Below, piece by piece: positions 1 through 10,390 of a stretch of 64,000 bases of DNA. The stretch lies in NCBI GenBank assembly GCA_028564925.1, contig CM053027.1, forward strand, positions 238,469,199 to 238,533,198, written 5' to 3'. The notes below the pieces were generated by a model. It made no database searches and was not told the origin of the DNA. It was given only the letters and a program-made list of their open reading frames with translations. Each line of letters starts with the position of its first letter. Position 1 is the first letter of the stretch. The DNA comes from Lithobates sylvaticus. Lineage: Eukaryota; Chordata; Amphibia; Anura; Ranidae. A program made the position numbers and the translations under genes.

Positions 1-2436
1 ATCTTGGGTACGAGGTCCGTCACAGTCACGTTCCCACTCCCCCAGGTACAGATTGGCGTACGCCGGTGCACAACAAGTGCCCATGGCGACGCCCTGTACC
101 TGGAGGTAGTGGGAACCATTGAAAGAGAAAAAATTATGAGTTAGAATAAATTTGAGTGCTTTAATGATAAAAAGAGACAACTCATGAGAGTATAAATTGG
201 CGTTGGACAGAATGTGTTGAATGGCTATGAGTCCTAAAGGGTGGGGTATGGAACTGTAGAGGGCCTCGACGTCGATAGCGACCAGGATAGTGTCGGTATC
301 GACATGGAGGTCCGATAGGCCTTGAAGTAAGTGTGTGGTATCACGTATATATGAAGGTAATGCTTGTACTAAAGGCTGGAGTAATTTATCTATGTAACGG
401 CTCAAATTGTCCGTGAGGCAGCCCCGTCCGGAGACGATGGGTCTGCCTGGTGGTCTGGGAAGGTTTTTATGTACCTTAGGTAAGGCATAAAAAGTTGCCT
501 CTCTCGGGAATTTGGTCCTGATATAGTCTGAAGTAGATTTGTCAATAATGTTTTGTCTGAAAGCATCATCGACAAGAGTATATAGTTCCTGTTGGAACAA
601 CCTGATTGATGTACTGGGAATTGTGGCATACCATTCACGATTACGTAGTATGTTGAGACACATCTCAAGGTAGTCTACTTTGTCTAGGAAAACAATGTTT
701 CCACCCTTGTCCGCCGGTTTGATCACTATAGATGAGTTAGTTTTTAAGTCTTGTAGGGCCAGGTGTTGATTATATGTAAAGTTTTTATTTTTGGGATTGG
801 TAGGGGAGGTTTTAAGGTGTCGTATTTCGTTAGTCACTGACTGTAGAAATAGTGCAGCACGTGGGTTAGTGCTAGGTGAAGGAAAAAAACTTGATTTTTT
901 CTTGAGGGAAATGTGGTGTGAAGGATGTGAGTTGTAGGGGGGAATCTCATCCTCAAAATTGTTGAGGAGATTTTCAAGATCAATGGTGTCAATCAAATCT
1001 GGTGGATTATTCTCCTCGAGGAGTTCAATGAGCTGCTGGAGGGCAGTGGTTTCTGTAGCAGTGTGCAGAGCATTGTCAGAAAAGGGATTGGGGGTGTGCA
1101 TGCTGTGCAGGAGTAACTTACGGATGAAAAGGTGTATATCTTTTATAGCTGTAAATTTATCAAGCTGTGAGATTGGACAAAAAGTGAGTCCCTTTTCTAG
1201 GACTGAGATTTCATGACGAGTGAGTATGTGTGAGGAAAGATTAATGATATTATTAGAAGATGCTGTTAGCGTGTTGGTCGTTTGGGTTTTGGATTTTGGG
1301 AGATTTGTTGTTGGTATGTGTGAAGTGAGGTTCGCATTTTGTCTTAAAAATCTGCATTCTGAGATGCAGAAGGTAGAGAGTGCGATCTGTGTGTCTTGGC
1401 ATTAGAGGGGGCTACCGGCGAGTCCCCAAGGGGGGAGGCGCCGGGAGTCCCCTCCATGTCAGACACATCGTCACTCGAAAAATTGGGTGTGCGTCCACGT
1501 TTGGGTTTACGTGAACCCAAAGGGAGATTGAGTTTGTGGGGTGGGTGGGCAAAGGTGTGAGTCTTGTCAGTGGTGGAACGAGAACTAGGTGCCCTAGGGC
1601 CAGGTCGTATGGACATATTGGAGCGATTTGTGCGGTTAGTGTCGTTCCATTTATATGCACGTTCTTCATGAAAAGCTTTCTTGTCACGAAAGAATTTTTT
1701 ATCCTTCTGCGCAAGAATCTCATGGTTGAACTTATCAAAACGAGTTTTTAACTGTTCATCAAGTGAGATATATAGAGGGTGTGTTTGGAATTGCTCGAGC
1801 TGTGTGTTAATCAGCTCGAGTTTAGTATCTAATGCAGTCATTTGAGATTCGTATTCAACAATAAGTAATTTCATAAGTTCGTTAGAACAATTTTTCAGGA
1901 CATTCTCCCATGAGACTTTGAAGTCCGGGCGAATGTCCTGAAAAGTAGGAAAAATTTGTACCCGGAGGCCAAAGGGGTTAATGCCATGGGCAATGTATTC
2001 TTTGAAAGATTTGATGTGCCAGAAGAGAGAAGCTTTCTTTTGGACTGTGTGTGTAAGGTTTAGAAAGATATACTTGAGTTGTGACTGAACATACTCATTG
2101 GACTCAAAGTGTTGCATGGTGTTAGACATGCGTGTGTCCCATTCGTCTCCAAGATATAAAGCCATATTTAGGGCAGAGTAAGAAAATAAGATACAATAGC
2201 AATGCTAAATGACTGTATAAGATATATAAGTACACAGTATAGGAGAATATGGTTATTTGTTGAGGAGTCTAAAGTAAAAGGGGTGTACCTTTTGATCATA
2301 GGGTAATGAAAGGGTAAGGTATCACCTAAACTTGCCGGATAGGGGATTTGGATGGGGTAACCATCAAGAATGAAGAAAAAGATTTTGTTGGGCAAGTAGG
2401 TGGAAAAACAGGTGGTCTATCACATCCCAGGTTATA
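1..2436 (-). mobile_element. Penelope-like element, copy A (5' part, runs off the window)
   Basis: Read on the minus strand, this is the 5' part of a Penelope-like retroelement: terminal repeat (see 2437-3405), an upstream open frame (1344-2165), then the beginning of the reverse transcriptase, which runs out of the window at position 1. Bases 27-565 match 5091-5642 of copy B almost exactly, in the same orientation, so two copies lie in tandem. The stretch of about 400-960 encodes pieces recognisable as the N-terminal part of a Penelope RT (residues like ADKGG and a LPKVHKN-PPGRPIVSG stretch), although not in one continuous frame. The partial-tandem arrangement is typical of this class. The family is clear; the clade (Neptune or Poseidon) is uncertain. 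Confidence 0.85.
1344..2165 (-). CDS. Penelope-like element upstream ORF (ORF1-like), 273 aa
   Basis: A 273-residue open frame lies just upstream of the reverse transcriptase region of copy A and ends in its own stop, so it is a separate ORF and not the RT N-terminus. The N-terminal two thirds look helical, and residues about 95-180 are rich in Leu, Glu, Lys and Gln with coiled-coil-like spacing. The C-terminal third is low-complexity, rich in Ser, Pro, Arg and His, with a basic KPKRGR patch that could bind nucleic acid. I recognise no named domain. By position it could play an ORF1-like RNA-binding role, but that is inference. It is present only in copy A because copy B is 5'-truncated. The start is the first ATG after the terminal repeat. 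Confidence 0.55.
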   Translation of the reverse strand: MALYLGDEWDTRMSNTMQHFESNEYVQSQLKYIFLNLTHTVQKKASLFWHIKSFKEYIAHGINPFGLRVQIFPTFQDIRPDFKVSWENVLKNCSNELMKLLIVEYESQMTALDTKLELINTQLEQFQTHPLYISLDEQLKTRFDKFNHEILAQKDKKFFRDKKAFHEERAYKWNDTNRTNRSNMSIRPGPRAPSSRSTTDKTHTFAHPPHKLNLPLGSRKPKRGRTPNFSSDDVSDMEGTPGASPLGDSPVAPSNAKTHRSHSLPSASQNADF

Positions 2437-3405
2437 TATAAAAAGAATTTAGCAATAGGCCATAATGTGCATAAAACATAGGCCAATACCCCAGAGGGAT
2501 GCTTGGAGTGAAGATAGACACTTTAGAAAGATGTATGCATGTAATAAAGTAAATATTTTATTCAAAATATACAAAATATACAGGGAATGCTCAGTAAGGC
2601 ATGGTATGTTTGCATACAAAAAAATAGAATCAATTGATACAGTTAGTAGCATGTCAACAGCAGAAACATACAAAACATTGTGACAATGATAAGAACTTGC
2701 TTGGTACATAGGGTAAGGAAGATGCCAACATGTTTTGGACTTTGGTCCTTTATCAAGGCAACTAGATATCCTTTAGATTCTCATCTAGGTGTGTGAGGAA
2801 TCATAGGGTTAATATCAGTAAAATATAGCATATTTATACTGTCAGAATATACATTGCTAAGTACAGCTAATGTGATAGGTAAATTGTCAAAAGGATACTC
2901 ACATGTCTTGCCAATGTTTATTTGTATGCCATAAGGGGGAGCCACTGAGCGTGGTGTCCAAAAGTATCAAGGGGGTATGTAGAGTAAAAACAAGGTGAAC
3001 TTGACCACGTAATGTGGGGAGCTTGCTGGGAAACCCTCACGGGCTACAAGGTCCAAAGTACAGGGCTGGGGCGGGGAGCCCGGGTCCTGTATCAGGCAAA
3101 GTAGGCCAAACAGTGTATCACTGTAGAAATAAAGTATAAAAGAGTAATGAAAAAGGGTGTCTAAAAGCACAGTGTATGGCCAAACAAGAAAGCCATGTAT
3201 TTACCTGGGTGGAGGGCGTTGCCAGTGGATAACAGGTCATCTCTGGACAGTCAGCAGCGTATACTGAGGCCAGAGTATGGGAGGTATTTATGGGGTCAAA
3301 TAATGAGAATCAGCTGGATGGAGGTGTGGATGTAGCTGAGAAAACATTGTACTGATTGGCTAGTATGTCTGTGGGAAGAGAGGCGCCAAAAGCGCCAGAG
3401 TATAC
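2437..3405 (-). repeat. Penelope-like terminal repeat (pLTR), minus orientation
   Basis: This block of about 970 bp is repeated in inverted orientation at 5653-6615 with only scattered differences. It lies between the 3' end of copy B and the 5' ORF of copy A, which is where the pseudo-LTR of a tandem Penelope arrangement belongs. It contains a hammerhead-like motif (2720-2764, minus). It has no long open frame of its own. The right edge (about 3405) is where similarity to the inverted copy stops. Confidence 0.8.
2720..2764 (-). ncRNA. hammerhead-like ribozyme motif, diverged copy
   Basis: On the minus strand the motif reads a TGATAAA core, a GGAC-loop-GTCC helix II, then AAAAC-ATGTT and a GGCA that can pair with an upstream TGCC. 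It is the counterpart of the motif at 6293-6335. Here the conserved GAAA box reads AAAA, so self-cleavage would not be expected. Penelope-like elements are known to carry hammerhead ribozymes in their terminal repeats, which fits the location. Confidence 0.45.
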
Positions 3406-5643
3406 TTCCTGTTGTGGACCTCTGACGGGGCGGCGCCGGGCGTGGCCACGTCATGACGGCGGGGGCACGTCCGGCGTCGTGACGTCACCGACGCGGGAAA
3501 GAGGCCGCCGACATCCTGGTGCGCTCCAAGTTGGAGCGCAAACAGGAAGCGGACATGGTGGATAGTCCGAATAGACGGCGGGAGTGTGGCGCATGCGCAG
3601 AAGCACAATCGCGCATGCATTGCCAGGTCTTACCCGCGCCGGGTAGTGTAGTGAGGGAGAACAAGCTAAGTAGATGAATGTAAAACAATATAGAAGCGTA
3701 ATGGCAAAATAAACAGGGGAGAACAAGTGGGTAACTGACATGACAATGAATATTGCATATTGCAATATTATGTAGTGTATGGCATATAGACATTGGATTA
3801 AAGGGACAGGCACATGATTACACATACACAGTATATAATACATATGATACGGAGATTTGTGTGGGTGCTTCTCGTGGGGGACCAGGTTATAAATCTAATT
3901 CGCAAATTCCAGTCTCGAAACCCTCGAGATAAGGTTTAAAATTAAAAGCCTCATTGAGGCCGGGGGGTAAGGTGGCATTTAGATGGAAAATCCATCGAAG
4001 TTCGCTCTGTAGGAGCGCTTTGTTGTAATCACCCCCTCTAGTAGGAGGTGGAATATGATCTAAAGCTTTAAACGAGATTTTAGGGGTGATATCTGGATGA
4101 ACAATAGAGGAATGTCGTCCCAATGGTAAATCGGGATCTCTTTGATTTATGCTGGTGATATGACCATATATTCGTTTCCAGAATGGTAATTTGGTCTTAC
4201 CCACGTAGAAGCACCCACATTCACATTCCAAAAGGTAGACAATACCGATTGAACGGCAGTTTACATAATGTTTAGGAAAGAGGCGTTGACCATTAGGTAA
4301 AACATTGTGTAAGTTAGATTTTGGTAGATATTTACAATAATTGCAGTTGCCACATGGAAATGTGCCCTTAAGTTGTCTCTGGGATTTATTACTACTTTTG
4401 TATTCACTAGTAATCAGTTTGTCACGGAGAGATGGAGCACGTCGATAAGTGATCAAAGGTTTGGGCGGAACAAAGGGGGAAAGTATCCTGTCTGTAGAGA
4501 TAATGTGCCAGTGTTTCGAAAGTATTTGAGTAATTTCATTATGTTGTTGGCAGTAATTCGTGATGATTCTAAGAGGGGGTTGTGTGGATGGCCCACTGGT
4601 TTTGGGGGTAAGTAGAACAGAGCGTGATTTGGATTTCGCTTTTTTGTATGCGTTTTTGAGCACACTGTTCTTATAACCACGTGCGCGAAGTCTGTCCCTC
4701 AATACGGAGGCCTCGTGTTCAAAGGAGGTATCCGTCGAGCAGTTTCGTCGGGCACGTAAATATTGGGCAAAAGGGATGGATTTGAGTAGGGGCTGGGGAT
4801 GGAAGCTAGAGGCCGCAAGGATGGTGTTGCCAGCAGTTGGTTTGCGGAACAGTTGACTTTGTAGTTTTCCATGTCTATCCTTGCTAAGCGTAAGATCAAG
4901 GAAAGAGATGGAACTATGACTATAGGTCATTGTAAATTTTAGATTAAGGGAATTGGATGTGTTCAAGTATACAAGAAAGTGTTGTAGAGTATCGATGGGG
5001 CCTTGCCATAGAATCAAAATATCATCTATATAGCGACGGAAAGAGGCTATATGTTTGGTAAAGGTGCTGGCAGCATCAGTTCTGAATAGGTCACGTTCCC
5101 ACTCCCCCAGGTACAGATTGGCGTACGCCGGTGCGCAACAAGTGCCCATGGCGACGCCCTGTACCTGGAGGTAGTGGGAACCATTGAAAGAGAAAAAATT
5201 ATGAGTTAGAATAAATTTGAGTGCTTTAATGATAAAAAGAGACAACTCATGAGAGTATAAATTGGCGTTGGACAGAATGTGTTGAATGGCTATGAGTCCT
5301 AAAGGGTGGGGTATGGAACTGTAGAGGGCCTCGACGTCGATAGCGACCAGGATAGTGTCGGTATCGACATGGAGGTCCGATAGGCCTTGAAGTAAGTGTG
5401 TGGTATCACGTATATATGAAGGTAATGCTTGTACTAAAGGCTGGAGTAATTTATCTATGTAACGGCTCAAATTGTCCGTGAGGCAGCCCCGTCCGGAGAC
5501 GATGGGTCTGCCTGGTGGTCTGGGAAGGTTTTTATGTACCTTAGGTAAGGCATAAAAAGTTGCCTCTCTCGGGAATTTGGTCCTGATATAGTCTGAAGTA
5601 GATTTGTCAATAATGTTTTGTCTGAAAGCATCATCGACAAGAT
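3406..5643 (-). mobile_element. Penelope-like element, copy B (5'-truncated)
   Basis: This minus-strand copy holds the 3' part of the RT and all of the endonuclease (3887-5642) plus about 480 bp of 3' flank. It is truncated at about 5643, where it joins the inverted terminal repeat through a short linker. The 3' flank at 3406-3660 is strikingly GC- and CpG-rich (several CGGCG and CGTCACG words) compared with the surrounding AT-rich DNA. The order partial copy, terminal repeat, longer copy is a usual Penelope configuration. Confidence 0.85.
3887..5470 (-). CDS. Penelope-like reverse transcriptase with GIY-YIG endonuclease (5'-truncated)
   Basis: Open for 527 codons from a TTG at 5470; there is no true start because the copy is 5'-truncated, and RT coding sequence continues upstream to about 5642. 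Numbering from that TTG, the RT motifs are: motif A VAIDVEALYSSIP (Asp about 45), motif B GVAMGTCCAP (about 105-114), motif C YIDD (147-150), followed by the Penelope-type thumb region. A cysteine cluster CGNCNYC (373-379) precedes the GIY-YIG nuclease: GIVYLLEC (409-416), YVGKT (422-426), and Arg in KRIYGH (433). The enzyme copies element RNA, and the GIY-YIG domain nicks the target to prime reverse transcription. The catalytic residues I can see are all present. A GIY-YIG domain fused to an RT with a YIDD box is diagnostic of endonuclease-bearing Penelope-like elements. Confidence 0.9.
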   Translation of the reverse strand: MSRYIDKLLQPLVQALPSYIRDTTHLLQGLSDLHVDTDTILVAIDVEALYSSIPHPLGLIAIQHILSNANLYSHELSLFIIKALKFILTHNFFSFNGSHYLQVQGVAMGTCCAPAYANLYLGEWERDLFRTDAASTFTKHIASFRRYIDDILILWQGPIDTLQHFLVYLNTSNSLNLKFTMTYSHSSISFLDLTLSKDRHGKLQSQLFRKPTAGNTILAASSFHPQPLLKSIPFAQYLRARRNCSTDTSFEHEASVLRDRLRARGYKNSVLKNAYKKAKSKSRSVLLTPKTSGPSTQPPLRIITNYCQQHNEITQILSKHWHIISTDRILSPFVPPKPLITYRRAPSLRDKLITSEYKSSNKSQRQLKGTFPCGNCNYCKYLPKSNLHNVLPNGQRLFPKHYVNCRSIGIVYLLECECGCFYVGKTKLPFWKRIYGHITSINQRDPDLPLGRHSSIVHPDITPKISFKALDHIPPPTRGGDYNKALLQSELRWIFHLNATLPPGLNEAFNFKPYLEGFETGICELDL

Positions 5644-5652
5644 ATACAAGGT

Positions 5653-6615
5653 ATACTCTGGCGCTTTTGGCGCCTCTCTTCCCACAGACATACTAGCCAA
5701 TCAGTACAATGTTTTCTCAGCTACATCCACACCTCCATCCAGCTGATTCTCATTATTTGACCCCATAAATACCTCCCATACTCTGGCCTCAGTATACGCT
5801 GCTGACTGTCCAGAGATGACCTGTTATCCACTGGCAACGCCCTCCACCCAGGTAAATACATGGCTTTCTTGTTTGGCCATACACTGTGCTTTTAGACACC
5901 CTTTTTCATTACTCTTTTATACTTTATTTCTACAGTGATACACTGTTTGGCCTACTTTGCCTGATACAGGACCCGGGCTCCCCGCCCCAGCCCTGTACTT
6001 TGGACCTTGTAGCCCGTGAGGGTTTCCCAGCAAGCTCCCCACATTACGTGGTCAAGTTCACCTTGTTTTTACTCTACATACCCCCTTGATACTTTTGGAC
6101 ACCACGCTCAGTGGCTCCCCCTTATGGCATACAAATAAACATTGGCAAGACAAGTGAGTATCCTTTTGACAATTTACCTATCACATTAGCTGTACTTAGC
6201 AATGTATATTCTGACAGTATAAATATGCTATATTTTACTGATATTAACACTATGATTCCTCACACACCTAGATGAGAATCTAAAGGATATCTAGTTGCCT
6301 TGATAAAGGACCAAAGTCCGAAACATGTTGGCATCTTCCTTACCCTATGTACCAAGCAAGTTCTTATCATTGTCACAATGTTTTGTATGTTTCTGCTGTT
6401 GACATGCTACTAACTGTATCAATTGATTCTATTTTTTTGTATGCAAACATACCATGCCTTACTGAGCATTCCCTGTATATTTTGTATATTTTGAATAAAA
6501 TATTTACTTTATTACATGCATACATCTTTCCAAAGTGTCTATCTTCACTCCAAGCATCCCTCTGGGGTATTGGCCTATGTTTTATGCACATTATGGCCTA
6601 TTGCTAAATTCTTTT
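5653..6615 (+). repeat. Penelope-like terminal repeat, inverted copy
   Basis: This is the reverse complement of 2437-3405, beginning with TATACTCTGGCGC and ending at GCTAAATTCTTTTT. Together the two form an inverted repeat of about 965-bp arms around copy B, with a spacer of 2.2 kb. Beyond 6615 the sequence changes abruptly into the gag region of a chromovirus, so this is the right edge of the Penelope insertion. Inverted terminal repeats beside a truncated copy are a known Penelope outcome. Confidence 0.85.
6293..6335 (+). ncRNA. hammerhead-like ribozyme motif
   Basis: The sequence offers TGCC pairing with GGCA (helix I), a TTGATAA core (consensus CTGANGA, two departures), GGAC-CAAA-GTCC (helix II), the GAAAC box and a minimal AC-AT-GT helix III followed by T at the cleavage position. 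This is the short-helix-III layout reported for hammerheads of Penelope-like elements. The extra A before helix II and the departures in the core make activity doubtful. A copy lies at 2720-2764 on the other strand. Confidence 0.5.
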
Positions 6616-9600
6616 TTCCAACTCTTGAGGAGCTCATTAACCAGGCCATACAAATTGACAGGCGCTTACGTGAGCGACGGTCCGAGAAGGCCTCGGCTCC
6701 GCCTCGCCCCTCTTGGATGTTGCCAAAGGTGCCCTACTTCCCCAGAGGTCCACCGTTGGCTCGACCTTCTGCCTCTACCGAAGGGACTGAACCCATGCAG
6801 TTGGGTATGCTTCGCCCTACTCTCACCCCTGAGGAACGGCAGAGACGCCGTCGGGACAATCTGTGTCTGTATTGCGGGGAGCCAGGACACTACGTGCGAT
6901 CCTGTCCAGCTAAGACCCGTAAGAGGCGCCTTCCTTCAGTTGACCAGATTATGGCTGTTACTGACACCTCTTCTCACCTCGCCCTCTCTATTCTGTTGCA
7001 GCTCCCTGGAAGGAACATTTCGGTCCCCGCCATTATTGACTCAGGAGCCTGCAGTTGTTTCATGGACTCGGCCTTTGCTACTGCTCATTGCATCCCCTTG
7101 CAAACCAAGACCCAGGGACTGCGGATACACCTGGCCGATGGCTCTGCCATTCGTTCTGGGCCGGTTACCCAAGAAACCCAGCCTATCTCGGCATGCATAA
7201 ATCAACTCCACCAGGAACTTCTGTGTCTGGACATTATTTCTTCCCCACTGTTCCCAGTCATTCTGGGCATGCCTTGGCTCCGCGCCCATAACCCCTGCAT
7301 TGACTGGTCTACCAAGGAGATTACCTTTTCTTCCCACTACTGCTCCCAGTACTGCCTTCCTAGGACTGATGCTCAGCCAACCACCTTAATGTGTCTGGAC
7401 AGCGAAACCCGTCAGTTAGTCCCCAGGGCCTATCACTCCTTTATGGACGTTTTCAGCAAGAAAGGGGCAGAGACCCTTCCTCCTCATCGGGTTTACGATT
7501 GCCCCATCGAGCTTCTCCCCGGAGCGGAAGTACCCTTTGGGAGGATCTTTCCCCTGTCCCAACTGGAGCTCTCCGCCCTTAAGGACTACATTGATGACAA
7601 TCTTCGAAAAGGCTTCATCCGTTCATCCACATCTCCTGCCGGAGCTGGCATTTTCTTCGTAGAGAAAAAGGACCACACCCTCCGGCCATGTATCGATTAC
7701 AGGGAGTTGAACAAGGTGACCATTAAAAATCGCTACCCCCTACCGTTAGTCCCAGAACTGTTCCAGAGGCTAGGGGCAGCAGTCATCTTCACCAAGTTGG
7801 ACCTCCGCGGGGCGTATAACCTAGTGCGCATCCGGAAGGGCGACGAATGGAAGACCGCCTTCCGTACGCAATTCGGGCACTTCGAATATCTTGTGATGCC
7901 TTTCGGACTCTGCAACGCCCCCGCCACGTTCCAACATTTCATTAATGACATTTTTCGAGACTACTTGGACTTGTTCGTGATCATCTACCTAGATGACATC
8001 TTGATCTTCTCCTCTTCCATTGACAGTCACCGTCAACACGTCAAATGCGTGTTGGGGCGACTGCGGCAACATGGTCTGTATGCTAAACCCGAAAAATGCG
8101 AGTTTGAGCAACAGAGCATACAGTTTCTGGGGCTCATCATATCCATCGAAGGCATCAAGATGGACCCCCAGAAAATCTCCGCTATCCTTGATTGGCCCGC
8201 ACCGGTGGATAAAAAAGGGGTACAGCGGTTCGTGGGATTTTCCAATTTCTATCGGAAATTTATCAAGGGCTTCTCGGCCATCATTTCCCCCATCACACAA
8301 CTAACCCGACAAGGGACTCGGTTCCAGTGGACGACCGAGGCCCAGGCCGCCTTTGTCGCCCTCAAGAAGCTCTTCACTTCTGCCTCCGTCCTGAAGCACC
8401 CCGACCCGGCTCTCCCGTTTGTCTTGGAGGTAGACGCATCGGAAATCGCTGTCGGGGCAATACTGTCTCAGAGACAAGGCCCCAAGGCCCTTCTGTTCCC
8501 TGTCGGGTTCTTCTCTCGTAAGCTGACGCCCCCCGAACGGAACTACGACGTAGGCGATCGAGAACTGCTAGCAATCAAGGCGGCATTGGAGGAATGGCGG
8601 TACCTGTTGGAAGGTGCAGCCCACCCAATTCTCATATATACAGACCACAAGAACCTGGAGTACCTGAAGGCCGCAAAGAGGCTAAAACCACGTCAGGCCA
8701 GGTGGGCGCTGTTCTTCTCTAGGTTCGCTTTTCATGTCACCTATAGGCCGGGCTCCAAGAATACCAAACCCGATGCCCTGTCACGGATGTTTATCGACCC
8801 TAAGGAGCCTAACCCACCTGACACCATCCTAAATGCGGAGAATTTCCTTCTTCTTCAGGAAGACTTATTAAGCCGGATCAAGCAGGCGTCCAGAGAGGAC
8901 CCGCCACCTGCCAAGTCGGGAGTTTCAGCCAAAGATGGTCTATTCTGGTCCTATGGTAACATTTTCATTCCAGAAAGTCTCCGGGTCACTATACTTGGGC
9001 TCTGCCATGACCATGTACTGGCGGGACACTTTGGCATTGCCAAAACTACAGACCTGGTCCAGCGTACATTCTGGTGGCCCCAACTGGCAAAGGACTGTCA
9101 AAAATATGTGGAGTCATGCACTGTTTGCACCCGCAACAAGAGCTGCAGAACCAAGTCTTGGGGGCTACTCAAACCCCTACCTGCTCCGGAAAGGCCGTGG
9201 AAACTAATTACCATGGACTTCATTGTGGAAATTCCTCCCTCCGAAGGCCATACGGCCATCTTCGTGGTAGTGGACCGGCTATCCAAAATGGCTCATTTCA
9301 TTCCCATGAAAGGGACTCCCTCGGCACCAGAGACAGCCCAAGCTTTCATTAAAGGTATTGTTAGACTTCACGGGGTTCCAGCGAACATCATCTCGGACAG
9401 GGGCGTCCAATTTACATCCCGGTTCTGGAAGGCTCTCTGCAATTCTCTTGGCATTGAACTGTCCTTATCTTCCGCATACCACCCACAGACGAACGGGCAG
9501 ACAGAAAGAACAAACCAGACACTTGAGCAATACCTGCGTTGTTTCTCATCCTTCTCTCAACAGGACTGGCTCCCTCTGTTGCCATTGGCGGAATTCGCCT

Positions 9601-10390
9601 ACAACAACTCTACCCATTCCACTACCAAGCAGACCCCGTTTTTTGCCAACTATGGTTACCATCCGTCATTCCTGCCTAACTCAGTACCCGAATGCTCCGT
9701 CCCTGCTGTTCTCGAGACTGTGGATTTCTTTTCTTCTAACAATAAGTTGTTGCAGGAAACTATGACCCGGGCACAAGATCTCAATAAGGAGGTCTTCGAC
9801 AGGGGCAGACGGGGCAACTGGTCCTGGAACCTGGAGACAAAGTATGGTTGTCCACAATCAATCTCCGGCTTGCTTGCCCTTCTAGGAAACTAGGCCCCAG
9901 ATTCTTGGGCCCCTTCGCAGTTAAGCGGAAGATCAACGAGGTGGCATACGAGCTGGAGTTGCCGGGATCACTTCGGGTACACCCGGTGTTTCATGTTTCG
10001 CTCCTGAAGCCAGCAGTTCCCAATTCCTTCCCTGGACGTTCCACAGATCCTCCAGCTCCTATAATGGTCAATGGGGAAGAGGAATTTGAGGTGGAAACAA
10101 TTGTGGACTGCCGGAAAAGGAATAACCAGATACAGTACCTCATCAAGTGGAAGGGATACGGGTCAGAAGAAAACTCATGGGAACCCGAAGCCAACTTACA
10201 TGCCAGACACCTGATCCAGGCCTTCAAGAGATCTCACCCTGAAAAGCTGTCCCAGTTGGGCATCCGGAGGCTGCCCCTTGGGGGGGGGCAATGTAAGGAA
10301 AGCCCTGCTGGGCCTAGTAGTTCCTCACCGCTGCGATCGCGTGTGCGGGTTCGAGCGGGTGCGCGAGCTACTGCGCATGCGCGGAATTGA
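6616..10390 (+). pseudogene. chromovirus gag-pol coding region
   Basis: Domains in order: a gag zinc knuckle of the form CLYCGEPGHYVRSC (about 6870-6910), aspartic protease with IIDSGA (about 7031-7050), reverse transcriptase with YLDD (about 7985-8000), RNase H with LEVDASE (about 8426), integrase with an HHCC zinc finger (about 9010-9135) and DDE core (TMDF at about 9210 onward), and a chromodomain (about 10080-10220: YLIKWKGYG and NSWEP). Chromodomains of this family bind modified histone tails and steer integration. The apparent open frame begins in the neighbouring Penelope repeat, so no real start is present. Treated as a fossil. Confidence 0.9.

Noticed and set aside
6516-6615. Start codon of the chromovirus polyprotein in the long open frame beginning at 6516
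   Set aside because: Bases before 6616 belong to the inverted Penelope terminal repeat, so this start is accidental.
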